A stretch of 21,290 nucleotides of DNA from Bacillaceae bacterium OF18-1A (GTDB lineage: Bacteria > Bacillota > Bacilli > Bacillales > Bacillaceae_G), in contig JAQEWB010000003.1 of the NCBI GenBank assembly GCA_027694045.1, forward strand, positions 1-21,290. Reading direction: 5' to 3'. The translations under genes were made by a program, and so were the position numbers. Below the pieces are notes generated by a model. That model saw only the letters and a program-made list of their open reading frames with translations, searched no databases and was not told the origin of the DNA. Positions 1 to 6,880 of this stretch are shown here, piece after piece. How positions within the stretch are numbered: position 1 is the first letter of the stretch; each line of letters starts with the position of its first letter.

Positions 1-50
1 TTGCCTTATTTTTTGCCTAAAAATGTTTACACATACTTTTATACATCATC

Positions 51-166
51 GATTATATCGGCGATTTTTTCATTATATCGATCACAACTCGGATTATATC
101 GGCGATTTTTTCATTATATCGATCACAACTTGAATTATATCGGCGATTCGACAAGGAATATCGACC
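51..166. repeat. 41-bp tandem repeat, three units (third degenerate)
   Basis: Two 41-bp units (51-91 and 92-132) are nearly identical, and a third, partial unit follows from 133. Each unit has the form ATTATATCGGCGATT, then TTTTCATTATATCGATCACAACT. The same family occurs in opposite orientation, with the same 41-bp step, at 17033-17106. An open frame runs through the units, but it is made of the repeat itself and has no visible ribosome site, so I do not call a gene. It may be one of the dispersed intergenic repeats typical of the B. cereus group; that is inference. Confidence 0.8.
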
Positions 167-221
167 AACCGACAAATAACGACAATATTCGCACCCCCCC
201 TTCCCTATTTTAATAACTATA

Positions 222-250
222 TTACAATCACATTTATGTTAAAATATAGT
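222..250 (+). promoter_or_regulatory. putative sigma-A promoter
   Basis: TTACAA (222-227) and TATAGT (245-250) are separated by 17 bp, upstream of the small membrane protein gene that starts at 314. The -10 is good and the -35 is weak. Confidence 0.4.
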
Positions 251-313
251 AAATAGATCCAAAAAGCTTTTCCAAGTTCATCATTTACTACTTAAATGGC
301 GGGAGTGGTTCAG

Positions 314-511
314 TTGAAAGACTACTTAATTCGAGCATTTTTCGCGTTAATAACAGTTGGGATTCTCTTAATTTTAGCTACTATTTTTAACATACGTGTC
401 GAGGTTAAGGACTATGCTTTCCTCGTTGTTGTAGCAATTGGTGGCGGCTGGGGTGGCTGGTACCTGTATAAAAAACAAAGTACTCAAAGTGATAAAGGCA
501 TTCCAAAATAA
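314..511 (+). CDS. small two-helix membrane protein, unknown function
   Basis: This is a 65-residue protein with no recognisable family. Two hydrophobic stretches (about residues 5-24 and 31-48 from the chosen start) suggest two membrane helices. The second is glycine and tryptophan rich (GGGWGGWYLY), and a short charged tail follows. I chose TTG at 314 because GGGAG (301-305) lies 8 nt upstream. The in-frame ATG at 296 has no ribosome site and would place that sequence inside the coding region. The stop codon lies in the loop of the terminator at 497-530. The gene stands alone, convergent with the minus-strand gene at 529-810. Small membrane proteins restricted to one species group are common in Bacillus. 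Function unknown. Confidence 0.65.
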   Translation: MKDYLIRAFFALITVGILLILATIFNIRVEVKDYAFLVVVAIGGGWGGWYLYKKQSTQSDKGIPK

Positions 512-530
512 TATGGAATGCCTTCTTTTT
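497..530 (+). terminator. Rho-independent terminator
   Basis: GGCATTCCA (497-505) pairs perfectly with TGGAATGCC (514-522) and is followed by a T-rich tract (523-530). It ends the small membrane protein gene, whose stop codon lies in the loop. Confidence 0.85.
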
Positions 531-810
531 ATTTCCTTCTATAATAAATAATGAAATTCACACCGCTAATACAGCCAATCGCAATAAACATACAAAACGA
601 TTGTGCATCTCCACCTAAATTATACTCATCAACGATAATTCCAGACATAAAGAGTGTTATGGCCGAAACACCGACACAAAATATCGAAATAAACCAAAGT
701 GAAAATGCATGAATTAGCTCTTTCTTCTGCCTTAGAACGATTAGCATAACAAGAATAGACGCTGCTAAAATACTTTTAAAAACCGGTCTTAAATATACGA
801 ACTCTTCCAT
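529..810 (-). CDS. small three-helix membrane protein, unknown function
   Basis: A 93-residue protein with about three hydrophobic segments (roughly residues 9-26, 38-60 and 70-88) and a basic C-terminus (YYRRK), consistent with an integral membrane protein. I recognise no family. The frame is open for ten more codons upstream, but the ATG at 810 is preferred because GGGAGGAG lies just upstream of it with about 6 nt spacing. The gene is monocistronic and convergent with the small gene on its left; its last codons touch the terminator at 497-530. There are no catalytic motifs. Function unknown. Confidence 0.65.
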   Translation of the reverse strand: MEEFVYLRPVFKSILAASILVMLIVLRQKKELIHAFSLWFISIFCVGVSAITLFMSGIIVDEYNLGGDAQSFCMFIAIGCISGVNFIIYYRRK

Positions 811-855
811 GTATTTCTCCTCCCATAAGAACATTAACATATTTAACTAAATTAA

Positions 856-892
856 AAACACATGCCATTTTTCATTACAATGACATGTGTTT
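856..892 (-). terminator. Rho-independent terminator of the LOG-family gene
   Basis: The arms at 856-869 and 879-892 form a 14-position stem with one C-A mismatch. On the minus strand the stem is followed by TTTTTAATTT. It lies directly downstream of the stop at 905. Confidence 0.8.
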
Positions 893-904
893 CCGTAAAA
901 TGTA

Positions 905-1483
905 TTATGATAGTTGCTTCCACTTTGTCCCTAAAACAGGACGTTTGTAATTTTGAATTTCGTGAATTAGTTTATCTGCCGTCTCAGCTGAAACGATTAA
1001 TTCTTTATTTGATGGGTTCATAAAACCTTCTTTTGCTGCACGTTCAACCATTTGCAAAATTGGTCCGTAAAAGTCTTTTATATTTAATAAACCGACCGGC
1101 TTATTATGTATGCCAATTTGTGACCAGCATACTACTTCGAATAGCTCTTCAAACGTCCCATATCCGCCTGGTAGTGCAATAAAAGCATCCGCAAGCTCTG
1201 CCATTTTCGCCTTGCGCTCATGCATCGTTTCTACTTCAATTAGTTCTGTTAATCCTGTATGAACAATTTCTCCTCGGAATAGGCCACGCGGCATAACACC
1301 TGTTACACGCCCACCTAAGCGAAGAACTTCATTTGCTACTTCTCCCATCAATCCAACACATGAACCACCATATACAAGCTCATAATCATTTTCAACAAAC
1401 AGTTTTCCTAACTGAATTGCCTGCTCTTTAAACTCTGGTCTTTCCCCTAAATTTGAACCTGCAAACACACAAACCTTTCTCAT
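905..1483 (-). CDS. LOG-family protein (TIGR00730, putative lysine decarboxylase fold)
   Basis: A 192-residue cytosolic protein. The N-terminus (VCVFAGSNLG) and GGSCVGLMG (39-47) form the Rossmann-like nucleotide site. MHERK (87-91) and PGGYGTFEE (105-113) are the signature of the LOG family. Plant LOG proteins hydrolyse cytokinin ribotides to the free base plus ribose 5-phosphate, and bacterial members act as nucleoside 5'-monophosphate phosphoribohydrolases. Old annotations as lysine decarboxylase are misleading. It resembles B. subtilis YvdD. Length is normal and no key residue is missing. The ATG at 1483 has GGGGTG a few bases upstream. It is divergent from the MazG-like gene across a 73-bp gap, and both act on nucleotides, so a shared nucleotide-sanitising role is possible (inference). 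A terminator follows at 856-892. Confidence 0.9.
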   Translation of the reverse strand: MRKVCVFAGSNLGERPEFKEQAIQLGKLFVENDYELVYGGSCVGLMGEVANEVLRLGGRVTGVMPRGLFRGEIVHTGLTELIEVETMHERKAKMAELADAFIALPGGYGTFEELFEVVCWSQIGIHNKPVGLLNIKDFYGPILQMVERAAKEGFMNPSNKELIVSAETADKLIHEIQNYKRPVLGTKWKQLS

Positions 1484-1514
1484 TCCTACACCCCAAAACT
1501 ATATATTGTCATGA

Positions 1515-1530
1515 TACAATTGATATTGTA
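1515..1530. promoter_or_regulatory. inverted repeat in the divergent LOG/MazG promoter region
   Basis: TACAAT (1515-1520), TGAT, ATTGTA (1525-1530) is a perfect 6-4-6 palindrome between the two divergent genes. It could be an operator serving both. I do not recognise the regulator. A possible plus-strand promoter, TTGTCA (1506-1511) with TACAAC (1529-1534) at 17-bp spacing, overlaps it. Confidence 0.35.
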
Positions 1531-1556
1531 CAACATATTGAGGAGATGAGGAAGAA

Positions 1557-1880
1557 ATGGATATCGTCGTATTTCAAAGATGGGTTGAGGAATTTTACGA
1601 AAAACGAAGCTGGTCACAATATAATTCCTTTATTCGCTTAAATTTCTTAACTGAGGAAGTCGGGGAAGTTTCACGAGTTGTTCGTGCTATTGAAATTGGT
1701 CGTGATCGCCCTGATGAAGACACAAAAACAGAAGAAGAACTAAAACAAGAATTAAAAGAAGAACTAGGTGATGTACTGTCTAACCTAATTATTCTTGCGA
1801 AAAAGTATGATTTAGACTTACAAGACATTATGGAAGCACACGTCACAAAGCTTTCGAAAAGGTTCGAAGCATCCAAATGA
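1557..1880 (+). CDS. MazG-like nucleotide pyrophosphohydrolase
   Basis: A 107-residue all-alpha protein of the MazG/dCTPase superfamily. The metal-binding EExxE motif is E33-E34-x-x-E37, and the second ExxD element is E69-x-x-D72. A highly acidic linker with many Glu and Lys (about 52-69) separates the two halves. Such single-domain enzymes hydrolyse non-canonical or surplus (d)NTPs to the monophosphate plus pyrophosphate. The size fits the small dimeric or tetrameric iMazG class rather than full-length two-domain MazG. The start at 1557 is preceded by a purine-rich stretch with GAGGAG and GAGGAAG. It is divergent from the LOG gene. No terminator is seen before the ferritin promoter; the inverted repeat at 1880-1909 begins at its stop codon. 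Confidence 0.85.
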   Translation: MDIVVFQRWVEEFYEKRSWSQYNSFIRLNFLTEEVGEVSRVVRAIEIGRDRPDEDTKTEEELKQELKEELGDVLSNLIILAKKYDLDLQDIMEAHVTKLSKRFEASK

Positions 1881-1909
1881 GAATATTATCAATTATGGTA
1901 TAATATTCT
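1880..1909. promoter_or_regulatory. ferritin promoter with overlapping inverted repeat (candidate operator)
   Basis: AGAATATTAT (1880-1889) and ATAATATTCT (1900-1909) are perfect 10-bp arms separated by 10 nt. The right arm overlaps an extended -10 element, TGGTATAAT (TATAAT at 1899-1904). The -35 is weak. The position suggests a repressor site for the ferritin gene. An iron or peroxide regulator (Fur/PerR family) is the obvious suspect, but I do not see a full consensus box. Confidence 0.5.
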
Positions 1910-1933
1910 TGTCACAATAATAAGGGGGATTTT

Positions 1934-2440
1934 ATGTTATCTAAAAAATTGCATGACGCATTAAACGATCAAATGAACTTTGAATTTTACTCAGCCCACG
2001 CTTATATGGCAATGGCAGCTTACTGCACAGCTGAGAGTTATGATGGATTCGCAAACTTTTTCCTTGTACAAGCTGAAGAAGAGCGTTTCCACGCGATGAA
2101 GCTTTACAACTATATTAATGACCGCGGTGAGCGTGCTATTATTACTGGATTTGATAATCCGAATAATGAATATGAATCTGTATTAAATGCTTTTGAAGTT
2201 GCACTTGAGCATGAGCGTGAAGTAACGAAACGTATTTATAATTTATCTGATATCGCTTGGGATGAGCGCGAGCACGCAACAATTACATTCTTAAAATGGT
2301 TCGTTGATGAGCAAGTAGAAGAAGAAGCTTCCTTCGATAGCATCATTCAAAAATTAAAACGTATTACAAGCGATTCAAATGCACTATTTATGCTAGATGC
2401 TGAATTAGAGAAACGTACATTTACACCTCCAGCTGAATAA
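1934..2440 (+). CDS. ftnA: non-heme ferritin, iron storage
   Basis: A 168-residue ferritin of the bacterial FtnA class, which assembles a 24-subunit shell, oxidises Fe(II) and stores the ferric mineral in the cytosol. The residues of the di-iron ferroxidase centre are in their classical FtnA positions: E17, E50, H53, E94 and Q127. Acidic residues E49, E126 and E130 are present for a third iron site. It has no Met or Cys haem ligand signature of bacterioferritin, and it is too long and lacks the N-terminal pattern of Dps. The ribosome site AAGGGGG lies 7-8 nt before ATG 1934. It has its own promoter with an overlapping inverted repeat (1880-1909) and its own terminator (2448-2481), so it is probably a monocistronic, metal-responsive gene (the last point is inference). 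Confidence 0.95.
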   Translation: MLSKKLHDALNDQMNFEFYSAHAYMAMAAYCTAESYDGFANFFLVQAEEERFHAMKLYNYINDRGERAIITGFDNPNNEYESVLNAFEVALEHEREVTKRIYNLSDIAWDEREHATITFLKWFVDEQVEEEASFDSIIQKLKRITSDSNALFMLDAELEKRTFTPPAE

Positions 2441-2447
2441 CCTTTTC

Positions 2448-2481
2448 GTCACCTTAATGAATATATTAGGGTGACTTTTTT
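2448..2481 (+). terminator. Rho-independent terminator of ferritin gene
   Basis: GTCACCTTAAT (2448-2458) and ATTAGGGTGAC (2465-2475) form an 11-bp stem with one G-T pair and a 6-nt loop. Six T follow (2476-2481). Confidence 0.9.
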
Positions 2482-2586
2482 GTTTCAATGCCCCTTTACA
2501 AACTACTGGAAATTATATCAAAAAAATGTATGATTTTGTCTTTCTGTTGTTTATAATATCTTTATAAATACTATAGGGGGTTCGGT

Positions 2587-3729
2587 ATGGGAAATGTATG
2601 GTTATTTAGAAATTTAAGAATCGGATTTTTTTCAGCTTTCTTTATTGTTCACATGCTATTATTACTAGTCTCTTTATTATTAGGATCTATTCAATTCGCA
2701 TTTATTTGTCTATTATTCTCTATTCCATTTGCATATCTCGGATTTGGTATCGATATGCAACGAAAGAAAAAAGCAACTCAAATTTTAGAAGAAAAGATGA
2801 GATCCATAAATCAAGTGGAATCTATTCAATGTATTGCAGATGGATATCACGAACAAAAAGGAAGAGGTCACTTAGCTTTAACAGATCATTTTCTCTTCTT
2901 CATAACAAGAAAAAAAGAAATTTACTCCATTGACCTACATACAGTCGAACGCTATGGAACACGTGCCGATGGAACTGGTGTTTATGGAACAACTATCCAC
3001 CACTCTGGTCCAATCAGTATTGCAAGTACACAAGAAGCAAAGATACCTATGTTTTACGTTGAAGGTATTCATGCAGGTGAAACTTTCCACTATGCCTTTA
3101 GCACCTACCAAAACAATAAGTTCTTTAAAGTGCTAGATCGTAATTTAAACTCTGGAAAAATTGCAAAAGAATCTGCAGCAAAAAGCCAGGAACAGCAAAA
3201 GCAACAACAAGTGTTTGAAAAGGAAAATGCTGTTCTTACCCAAAATATGAATCGCATTATGGATACGGAAATCAATGATTTAGATGCACCTCTTTATTTG
3301 CAAAATGGCGGAGCATATTTAGAAATTTATTTTGATATGTTTAAAGAACAATTTCCAAATTTAAATGCTTTACAAGATGGTGAAAAGCATACATTTATCA
3401 GTTATCTACAAACTTGTATGCTACGTGGTTCACGTATGTATAGTACGATCATAGAAATGAATCATGGGAAAGTTTTATCCTTACAAGAAACCCCTACTCT
3501 ACCAGTAGAATTATTAGAGGAGAATTTCCCAAAAACATTCATGCCTAACTATCCTGCTGTCAAACAAATTGTATACAGTCAATTTAGAGGGTTTAGACAT
3601 CAAAACCAAACGATGATAACAGAAGAACAAGCTCTATCTCTTACAGAAGAATATATAAAAATTGGATTTAGAAATGCGATGAGTAACTTCTTAGCATATA
3701 GCGAACTACAAAATAGGGTGACAGTATAA
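2587..3729 (+). CDS. membrane-anchored protein with possible PH-like domain, unknown function
   Basis: A 380-residue protein I do not recognise. Two adjacent hydrophobic helices (about residues 12-33 and 36-54) are followed by a basic stop-transfer run (QRKKK), which puts the rest in the cytoplasm. Residues about 85-185 look beta-rich. The alternation LALTDHFLFF ... EIYSIDLHTVERY resembles bacterial PH-like domains, but this is pattern recognition only. A Gln/Lys/Glu-rich linker (about 198-214) leads to a mostly helical C-terminal half (about 215-380) without recognisable motifs. The ribosome site AGGGGG precedes ATG 2587. The flanks are a ferritin terminator upstream and a multi-hairpin element plus terminator downstream, so it is likely a single-gene unit. 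Codon use matches its neighbours. Confidence 0.7.
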   Translation: MGNVWLFRNLRIGFFSAFFIVHMLLLLVSLLLGSIQFAFICLLFSIPFAYLGFGIDMQRKKKATQILEEKMRSINQVESIQCIADGYHEQKGRGHLALTDHFLFFITRKKEIYSIDLHTVERYGTRADGTGVYGTTIHHSGPISIASTQEAKIPMFYVEGIHAGETFHYAFSTYQNNKFFKVLDRNLNSGKIAKESAAKSQEQQKQQQVFEKENAVLTQNMNRIMDTEINDLDAPLYLQNGGAYLEIYFDMFKEQFPNLNALQDGEKHTFISYLQTCMLRGSRMYSTIIEMNHGKVLSLQETPTLPVELLEENFPKTFMPNYPAVKQIVYSQFRGFRHQNQTMITEEQALSLTEEYIKIGFRNAMSNFLAYSELQNRVTV

Positions 3730-3745
3730 AGTGAAACTTTAATCA

Positions 3746-3828
3746 GTGGGGGTTTTGTTCATCCCCCACCTAACTTCTTTGCTTCCGCTGAATTTTGAGG
3801 TGGGGGTCTTACTGCCCGTTAAAGCGGG
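3746..3828 (+). repeat. GC-rich multi-hairpin intergenic element
   Basis: Three G/C-rich blocks sit in an AT-rich gap: GTGGGGG (3746-3752), CCCCCACCT (3763-3771) and AGGTGGGGG (3798-3806). The middle block can pair with either the first (7 bp) or the third (9 bp), so the two hairpins exclude each other. A further small hairpin, CCCG-TTAAAG-CGGG (3815-3828), follows. The element lies between the stop at 3729 and the terminator at 3837. Its composition differs from its surroundings, which suggests a dispersed repeat, or a remnant of a hairpin-ended mobile element; not proven. Confidence 0.6.
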
Positions 3829-3836
3829 ATAAACAT

Positions 3837-3875
3837 AAAAAGAGATGGGCTCATATAGATTGCCCATCTCTTTTT
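3837..3875. terminator. bidirectional Rho-independent terminator
   Basis: AAAAGAGATGGGC (3837-3849/50) pairs with GCCCATCTCTTTT (3862-3874), with A and T runs on both sides. It serves the plus-strand gene at 2587 and the minus-strand NupC gene at 3890. Confidence 0.9.
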
Positions 3876-3889
3876 CATACACTTTTTTA

Positions 3890-5071
3890 TTAAAGCATAA
3901 CCCCAACGATAATCGCTGATAATATACTTACTAACGTTGCACCGTATACAAGTTTTAATCCGAATGATGATACAACGTTTGCTTGTTTTCCATCAATACT
4001 CTTCGTTGCACCTGCGATAATTCCGATAGATGAGAAGTTCGCAAATGATACAAGGAAGATCGATAAGATACCTACTGTACGAGCTGATAAATCACCAGCT
4101 ACTTTTCCAAGGTCAAGCATTGCAACGAATTCGTTCGTTACTAATTTTGTTGCCATAATTTGTCCTGCTGCTAGCATCTCTGATGTTGGAATACCCATTA
4201 CAAATGCTAATGGTGAGAAGACATATCCTAAAATGCTTTGGAATGTGATTCCGAAAATTGAATCGAATACACCGTTAATTGCTGTAATTAATGCTACGAA
4301 ACCGATTAACATCGCCGCTACTGTTACAGCGATAGAGAAACCAAGCATAATATATTCGCCTAACATTTCGAAGAATGTTTGCTTCTTATCTTCTTGTAAT
4401 TCTAAAATATCGTCTTCTTCTTTCACGTCATATGGATTAATAATATGAACGATAATGAATCCACTAAATAAGTTTAACACAAGTGCTGTTACTACATATT
4501 TTGGATCAATCATTTTCATATAAGAACCGACGATTGACATCGATACTGTTGACATTGAAGACGCGCAAAGCGTGTATAAACGATTTTTCGGTAATTTGCT
4601 TAGTTGATCTTTTACTGTAATAAATACTTCACCTTGACCAACAATTGCAGCCGCTACTGCGTTGTATGATTCTAATTTTCCTAAACCGTTAATTTTACTT
4701 AATAAGAAACCGACTGCACGAATGATAACCGGTAAAATTTTAATGTGTTGCAGGATCCCGATTAATACTGCTAAGAAAATAATCGGTAGTAATACTGTTA
4801 AGAAGAATGGTGCTTGTCCATCGTTTGCTAAACCACCAAATACGAAATTAACCCCAGCTTCCGCAAATTTTAAAATAGCGCCAAACCCATCTGCAATTCC
4901 TTTCACTAATACAAATCCGATCTTTGTATTTAATAAGAAATATGCAAGTACCAATTGGATGATAAGCATAACCGCAATTGGTTTATATTTAATTTTCTTA
5001 CGATCTGAACTGATAAGGAAACCTAGTACAAATACTACAAGTAAACCGACTAGAAACATTACTATTTTCAT
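3890..5071 (-). CDS. nupC: NupC-family concentrative nucleoside transporter, copy 1
   Basis: A 393-residue polytopic membrane protein of the CNT family. It imports nucleosides with a cation (protons or sodium). Domain order is Nucleos_tra2_N (about 1-80), gate domain (about 95-195) and Nucleos_tra2_C (about 200-393). Substrate-site signatures are present: GQGE (145-148), NEFVAM (313-318) and FANFSSIGI (343-351). The ATG at 5071 was chosen because GGAGG lies 8 nt upstream, although the frame opens 8 codons earlier; this also gives exactly the length of its neighbour. It is a close paralogue of the gene at 5416-6597 (most residues identical by eye). Its leader carries two candidate cre sites and an element shared with the paralogue's leader. 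It has its own terminator (3837-3875). Substrate preference (purine or pyrimidine) cannot be read from the sequence. Confidence 0.93.
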   Translation of the reverse strand: MKIVMFLVGLLVVFVLGFLISSDRKKIKYKPIAVMLIIQLVLAYFLLNTKIGFVLVKGIADGFGAILKFAEAGVNFVFGGLANDGQAPFFLTVLLPIIFLAVLIGILQHIKILPVIIRAVGFLLSKINGLGKLESYNAVAAAIVGQGEVFITVKDQLSKLPKNRLYTLCASSMSTVSMSIVGSYMKMIDPKYVVTALVLNLFSGFIIVHIINPYDVKEEDDILELQEDKKQTFFEMLGEYIMLGFSIAVTVAAMLIGFVALITAINGVFDSIFGITFQSILGYVFSPLAFVMGIPTSEMLAAGQIMATKLVTNEFVAMLDLGKVAGDLSARTVGILSIFLVSFANFSSIGIIAGATKSIDGKQANVVSSFGLKLVYGATLVSILSAIIVGVML

Positions 5072-5110
5072 ATGTGAATCCTCCACTTCTCCCACGAGTT
5101 ATTAGTCGTA

Positions 5111-5128
5111 TAACGAATGACGTCTGAC
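5111..5128 (-). promoter_or_regulatory. leader element shared by both nupC genes (copy 1)
   Basis: On the plus strand this reads TAACGAATGACGTCTGAC. The nupC copy 2 leader has TAACGTTGAACGTCTGAC at 6626-6643: 14 of 18 positions are identical, in flanks that otherwise differ. It ends about 40 bp before the start codon. It is a candidate operator or leader-RNA element. Confidence 0.5.
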
Positions 5129-5183
5129 CATTGATGTTAAAAAAATTTAATCCCCTAAATACTATTTAACTGTCCTCTAAAAT

Positions 5184-5199
5184 CAGTAAGCGTTTACAT
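5184..5199. promoter_or_regulatory. candidate cre site (CcpA), upstream of nupC copy 1
   Basis: CAGTAAGCGTTTACAT matches the Bacillus cre consensus WTGNNARCGNWWWCAW at 14 of 16 positions, including the ARCG core. Catabolite repression of nucleoside uptake is known in B. subtilis (the dra-nupC-pdp operon), so the context fits. Confidence 0.5.
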
Positions 5200-5278
5200 A
5201 AATTGCAATTTATAAAAGGTAGCCTCTTCTCTCCTACCATATTTGAAAGTCTGAAATTGATACCACCTACAAATCAAA

Positions 5279-5294
5279 TTGTAAGCGTTATCTA
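5279..5294. promoter_or_regulatory. second candidate cre site upstream of nupC copy 1
   Basis: TTGTAAGCGTTATCTA matches WTGNNARCGNWWWCAW at all but one position (T for A at position 15). It lies about 95 bp from the first candidate. The rest of the gap 5072-5385 is AT-rich and I see no gene in it. Confidence 0.5.
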
Positions 5295-5385
5295 ACCGAA
5301 AAGCAATATAAATTTTAAAAGATTTTCATATGTAAATATATTCCTCATTAATTGGTTTTTTCATGTAAATTTACCATAAAAAACA

Positions 5386-5406
5386 GCCCTAGCGATGAGC
5401 TAGGGC
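5386..5406 (-). terminator. Rho-independent terminator of nupC copy 2
   Basis: GCCCTAGC (5386-5393) pairs with GCTAGGGC (5399-5406) around a 5-nt loop. On the minus strand a run of T follows (TGTTTTTTA). Confidence 0.9.
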
Positions 5407-5415
5407 CAACTTTTT

Positions 5416-6597
5416 TTACAGCATAACACCAACGATAATCGCTGATAATATACTTACTAATGTCGCACCATACACAAGGCGTAGACCGAATGATGATACT
5501 ACATTTGATTGATTTTCATCGATACCTTTCGTTGCACCTGCGATAATTCCAATAGATGAGAAGTTCGCAAATGATACAAGGAATACAGAAAGAATACCGA
5601 CTGTACGAGCTGATAAATCACCAGCTACTTTTCCAAGATCAAGCATCGCAACAAATTCGTTCGATACTAATTTTGTTGCCATAATTTGTCCCGCAGTTAC
5701 CATCTCTGCTTGTGGGATACCCATTACGAAGGCTAATGGTGAGAAAATATAACCTAAAATAGCTTGGAATGTAATACCGAACATTGAATCAAACAAGCTA
5801 TTGATTGCTGTAATTAATGCAACGAAACCAAGTAACATTGCTGCTACTGTAATTGCAATCGTGAAACCAAGCATAATATATTCGCTCAGCATTTCAAAGA
5901 ATGATTGCTTTTTCTTATTTTCTAATTTCAGTGTATCTTCTTCTTCTGTAATATCGTACGGATTAATAATATGAATAATAATGAAACCACTAAATAAATT
6001 TAATACAAGTGCTGTTACTACATATTTCGGTTCGATCATTTTCATATAAGAACCAACGATTGACATCGATACTGTCGACATAGAAGATGCACACAATGTA
6101 TATAAACGATGTTTTGGGATTTTACTTAATTGATCTTTTACTGTAATAAATACTTCTGCTTGTCCAACAATTGCAGCTGCTACGGCATTATATGATTCTA
6201 GTTTTCCTAGACCATTTACTTTACTTAACAATGTACCAATAGCACGAATGAATATTGGTAAAATCTTAAAGTGCTGTAGAATTCCAATTAAAACGGCAAA
6301 GAATACGATTGGTAATAATGCCGTTAAGAAGAATGAAACTTCCCCTTTATTAACAAGTCCTCCAAATACGAAAACGATTCCAGCTTCCGCATATCCAAGA
6401 AGTGCTCCAAATCCATCTGAGATTCCTTTTACTAAAATATAACCAATTTGCGTATTTAATAAGAAATACGATAACGCTAACTGAATAATAAGCATAATTG
6501 CGATTGGTTTATACTTAATCTTCTTTCGATCGGCACTTATAAGAAAACCGAGTACGAAGACAACGAGTAGTCCTACAAGAAACATAACAAACTTCAT
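5416..6597 (-). CDS. nupC: NupC-family concentrative nucleoside transporter, copy 2
   Basis: A 393-residue CNT-family transporter, the tandem paralogue of the gene at 3890-5071. It has the same three-part architecture and conserved motifs: GQAE (145-148, versus GQGE in copy 1), SNEFVAM (from 312) and FANFSSIGI (343-351). Differences concentrate in the loop after residue 55, in the acidic stretch near 215-232 and near residues 296-312, places that could tune substrate range. GGAGG lies about 8 nt before ATG 6597. Both genes have their own leader and terminator, so they are likely separate transcription units rather than one operon. The leader shares an 18-bp element with copy 1 but shows no cre site, so carbon-source control may differ between the copies (inference). 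Confidence 0.93.
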   Translation of the reverse strand: MKFVMFLVGLLVVFVLGFLISADRKKIKYKPIAIMLIIQLALSYFLLNTQIGYILVKGISDGFGALLGYAEAGIVFVFGGLVNKGEVSFFLTALLPIVFFAVLIGILQHFKILPIFIRAIGTLLSKVNGLGKLESYNAVAAAIVGQAEVFITVKDQLSKIPKHRLYTLCASSMSTVSMSIVGSYMKMIEPKYVVTALVLNLFSGFIIIHIINPYDITEEEDTLKLENKKKQSFFEMLSEYIMLGFTIAITVAAMLLGFVALITAINSLFDSMFGITFQAILGYIFSPLAFVMGIPQAEMVTAGQIMATKLVSNEFVAMLDLGKVAGDLSARTVGILSVFLVSFANFSSIGIIAGATKGIDENQSNVVSSFGLRLVYGATLVSILSAIIVGVML

Positions 6598-6625
6598 TAA
6601 TAAAATCCTCCATTTAACTCTTCAT

Positions 6626-6643
6626 TAACGTTGAACGTCTGAC
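6626..6643 (-). promoter_or_regulatory. leader element shared by both nupC genes (copy 2)
   Basis: TAACGTTGAACGTCTGAC on the plus strand, the counterpart of 5111-5128. It ends about 29 bp before the start codon, just upstream of the ribosome site. Confidence 0.5.
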
Positions 6644-6742
6644 TATACAAAACAAGAAATAATCCGAACTTTCCATTTCTCCTCCAAAATTCTCAATCGG
6701 ATGTAAAAAGTCATAAAATCTCTTGTCTCAAAGGCATTTTCC

Positions 6743-6751
6743 ATTCTAACA
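6743..6751 (-). promoter_or_regulatory. possible extended -10 promoter for nupC copy 2
   Basis: On the minus strand TGTTAGAAT forms an extended -10 element (TAGAAT, 6743-6748). No good -35 is seen. An 8-bp inverted repeat, TTTCATAA (6776-6783) and TTATGAAA (6799-6806), lies just upstream. Confidence 0.3.
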
Positions 6752-6849
6752 TAAATTACAAATCATATCCGCACTTTTCATAAAAAAATTACATTTTATT
6801 ATGAAACCTTTATGAATGTTCGTCTTTTCTAATATGAAATCAAAAAAAT

Positions 6850-6874
6850 GAGCATCAAGTTTTACTTGATGCTC
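6850..6874 (-). terminator. Rho-independent terminator of AlsT copy 1
   Basis: GAGCATCAAG (6850-6859) pairs with CTTGATGCTC (6865-6874). On the minus strand a T run follows (6842-6848). It is similar in sequence to the terminator of AlsT copy 2 (8544-8572). Confidence 0.9.
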
Positions 6875-6880
6875 ACCTTT

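Noticed and set aside
1..213. Open frame of about 70 codons at the window start
   Set aside because: It consists of translated 41-bp repeats, has no visible start signal and would begin at a TTG on the window edge.
905..1483. Lysine decarboxylase function
   Set aside because: A historical label; the PGGYGTFEE and MHERK motifs are those of LOG phosphoribohydrolases.
1934..2440. Dps or bacterioferritin identity for the 168-residue protein
   Set aside because: The ferroxidase ligands fall at E17, E50, H53, E94 and Q127 as in FtnA; the haem Met and the Dps intersubunit site are not seen.
5072..5385. Purine riboswitch upstream of nupC copy 1
   Set aside because: Nucleoside transporters can have one, but I could not find the conserved three-way-junction core on the minus strand.
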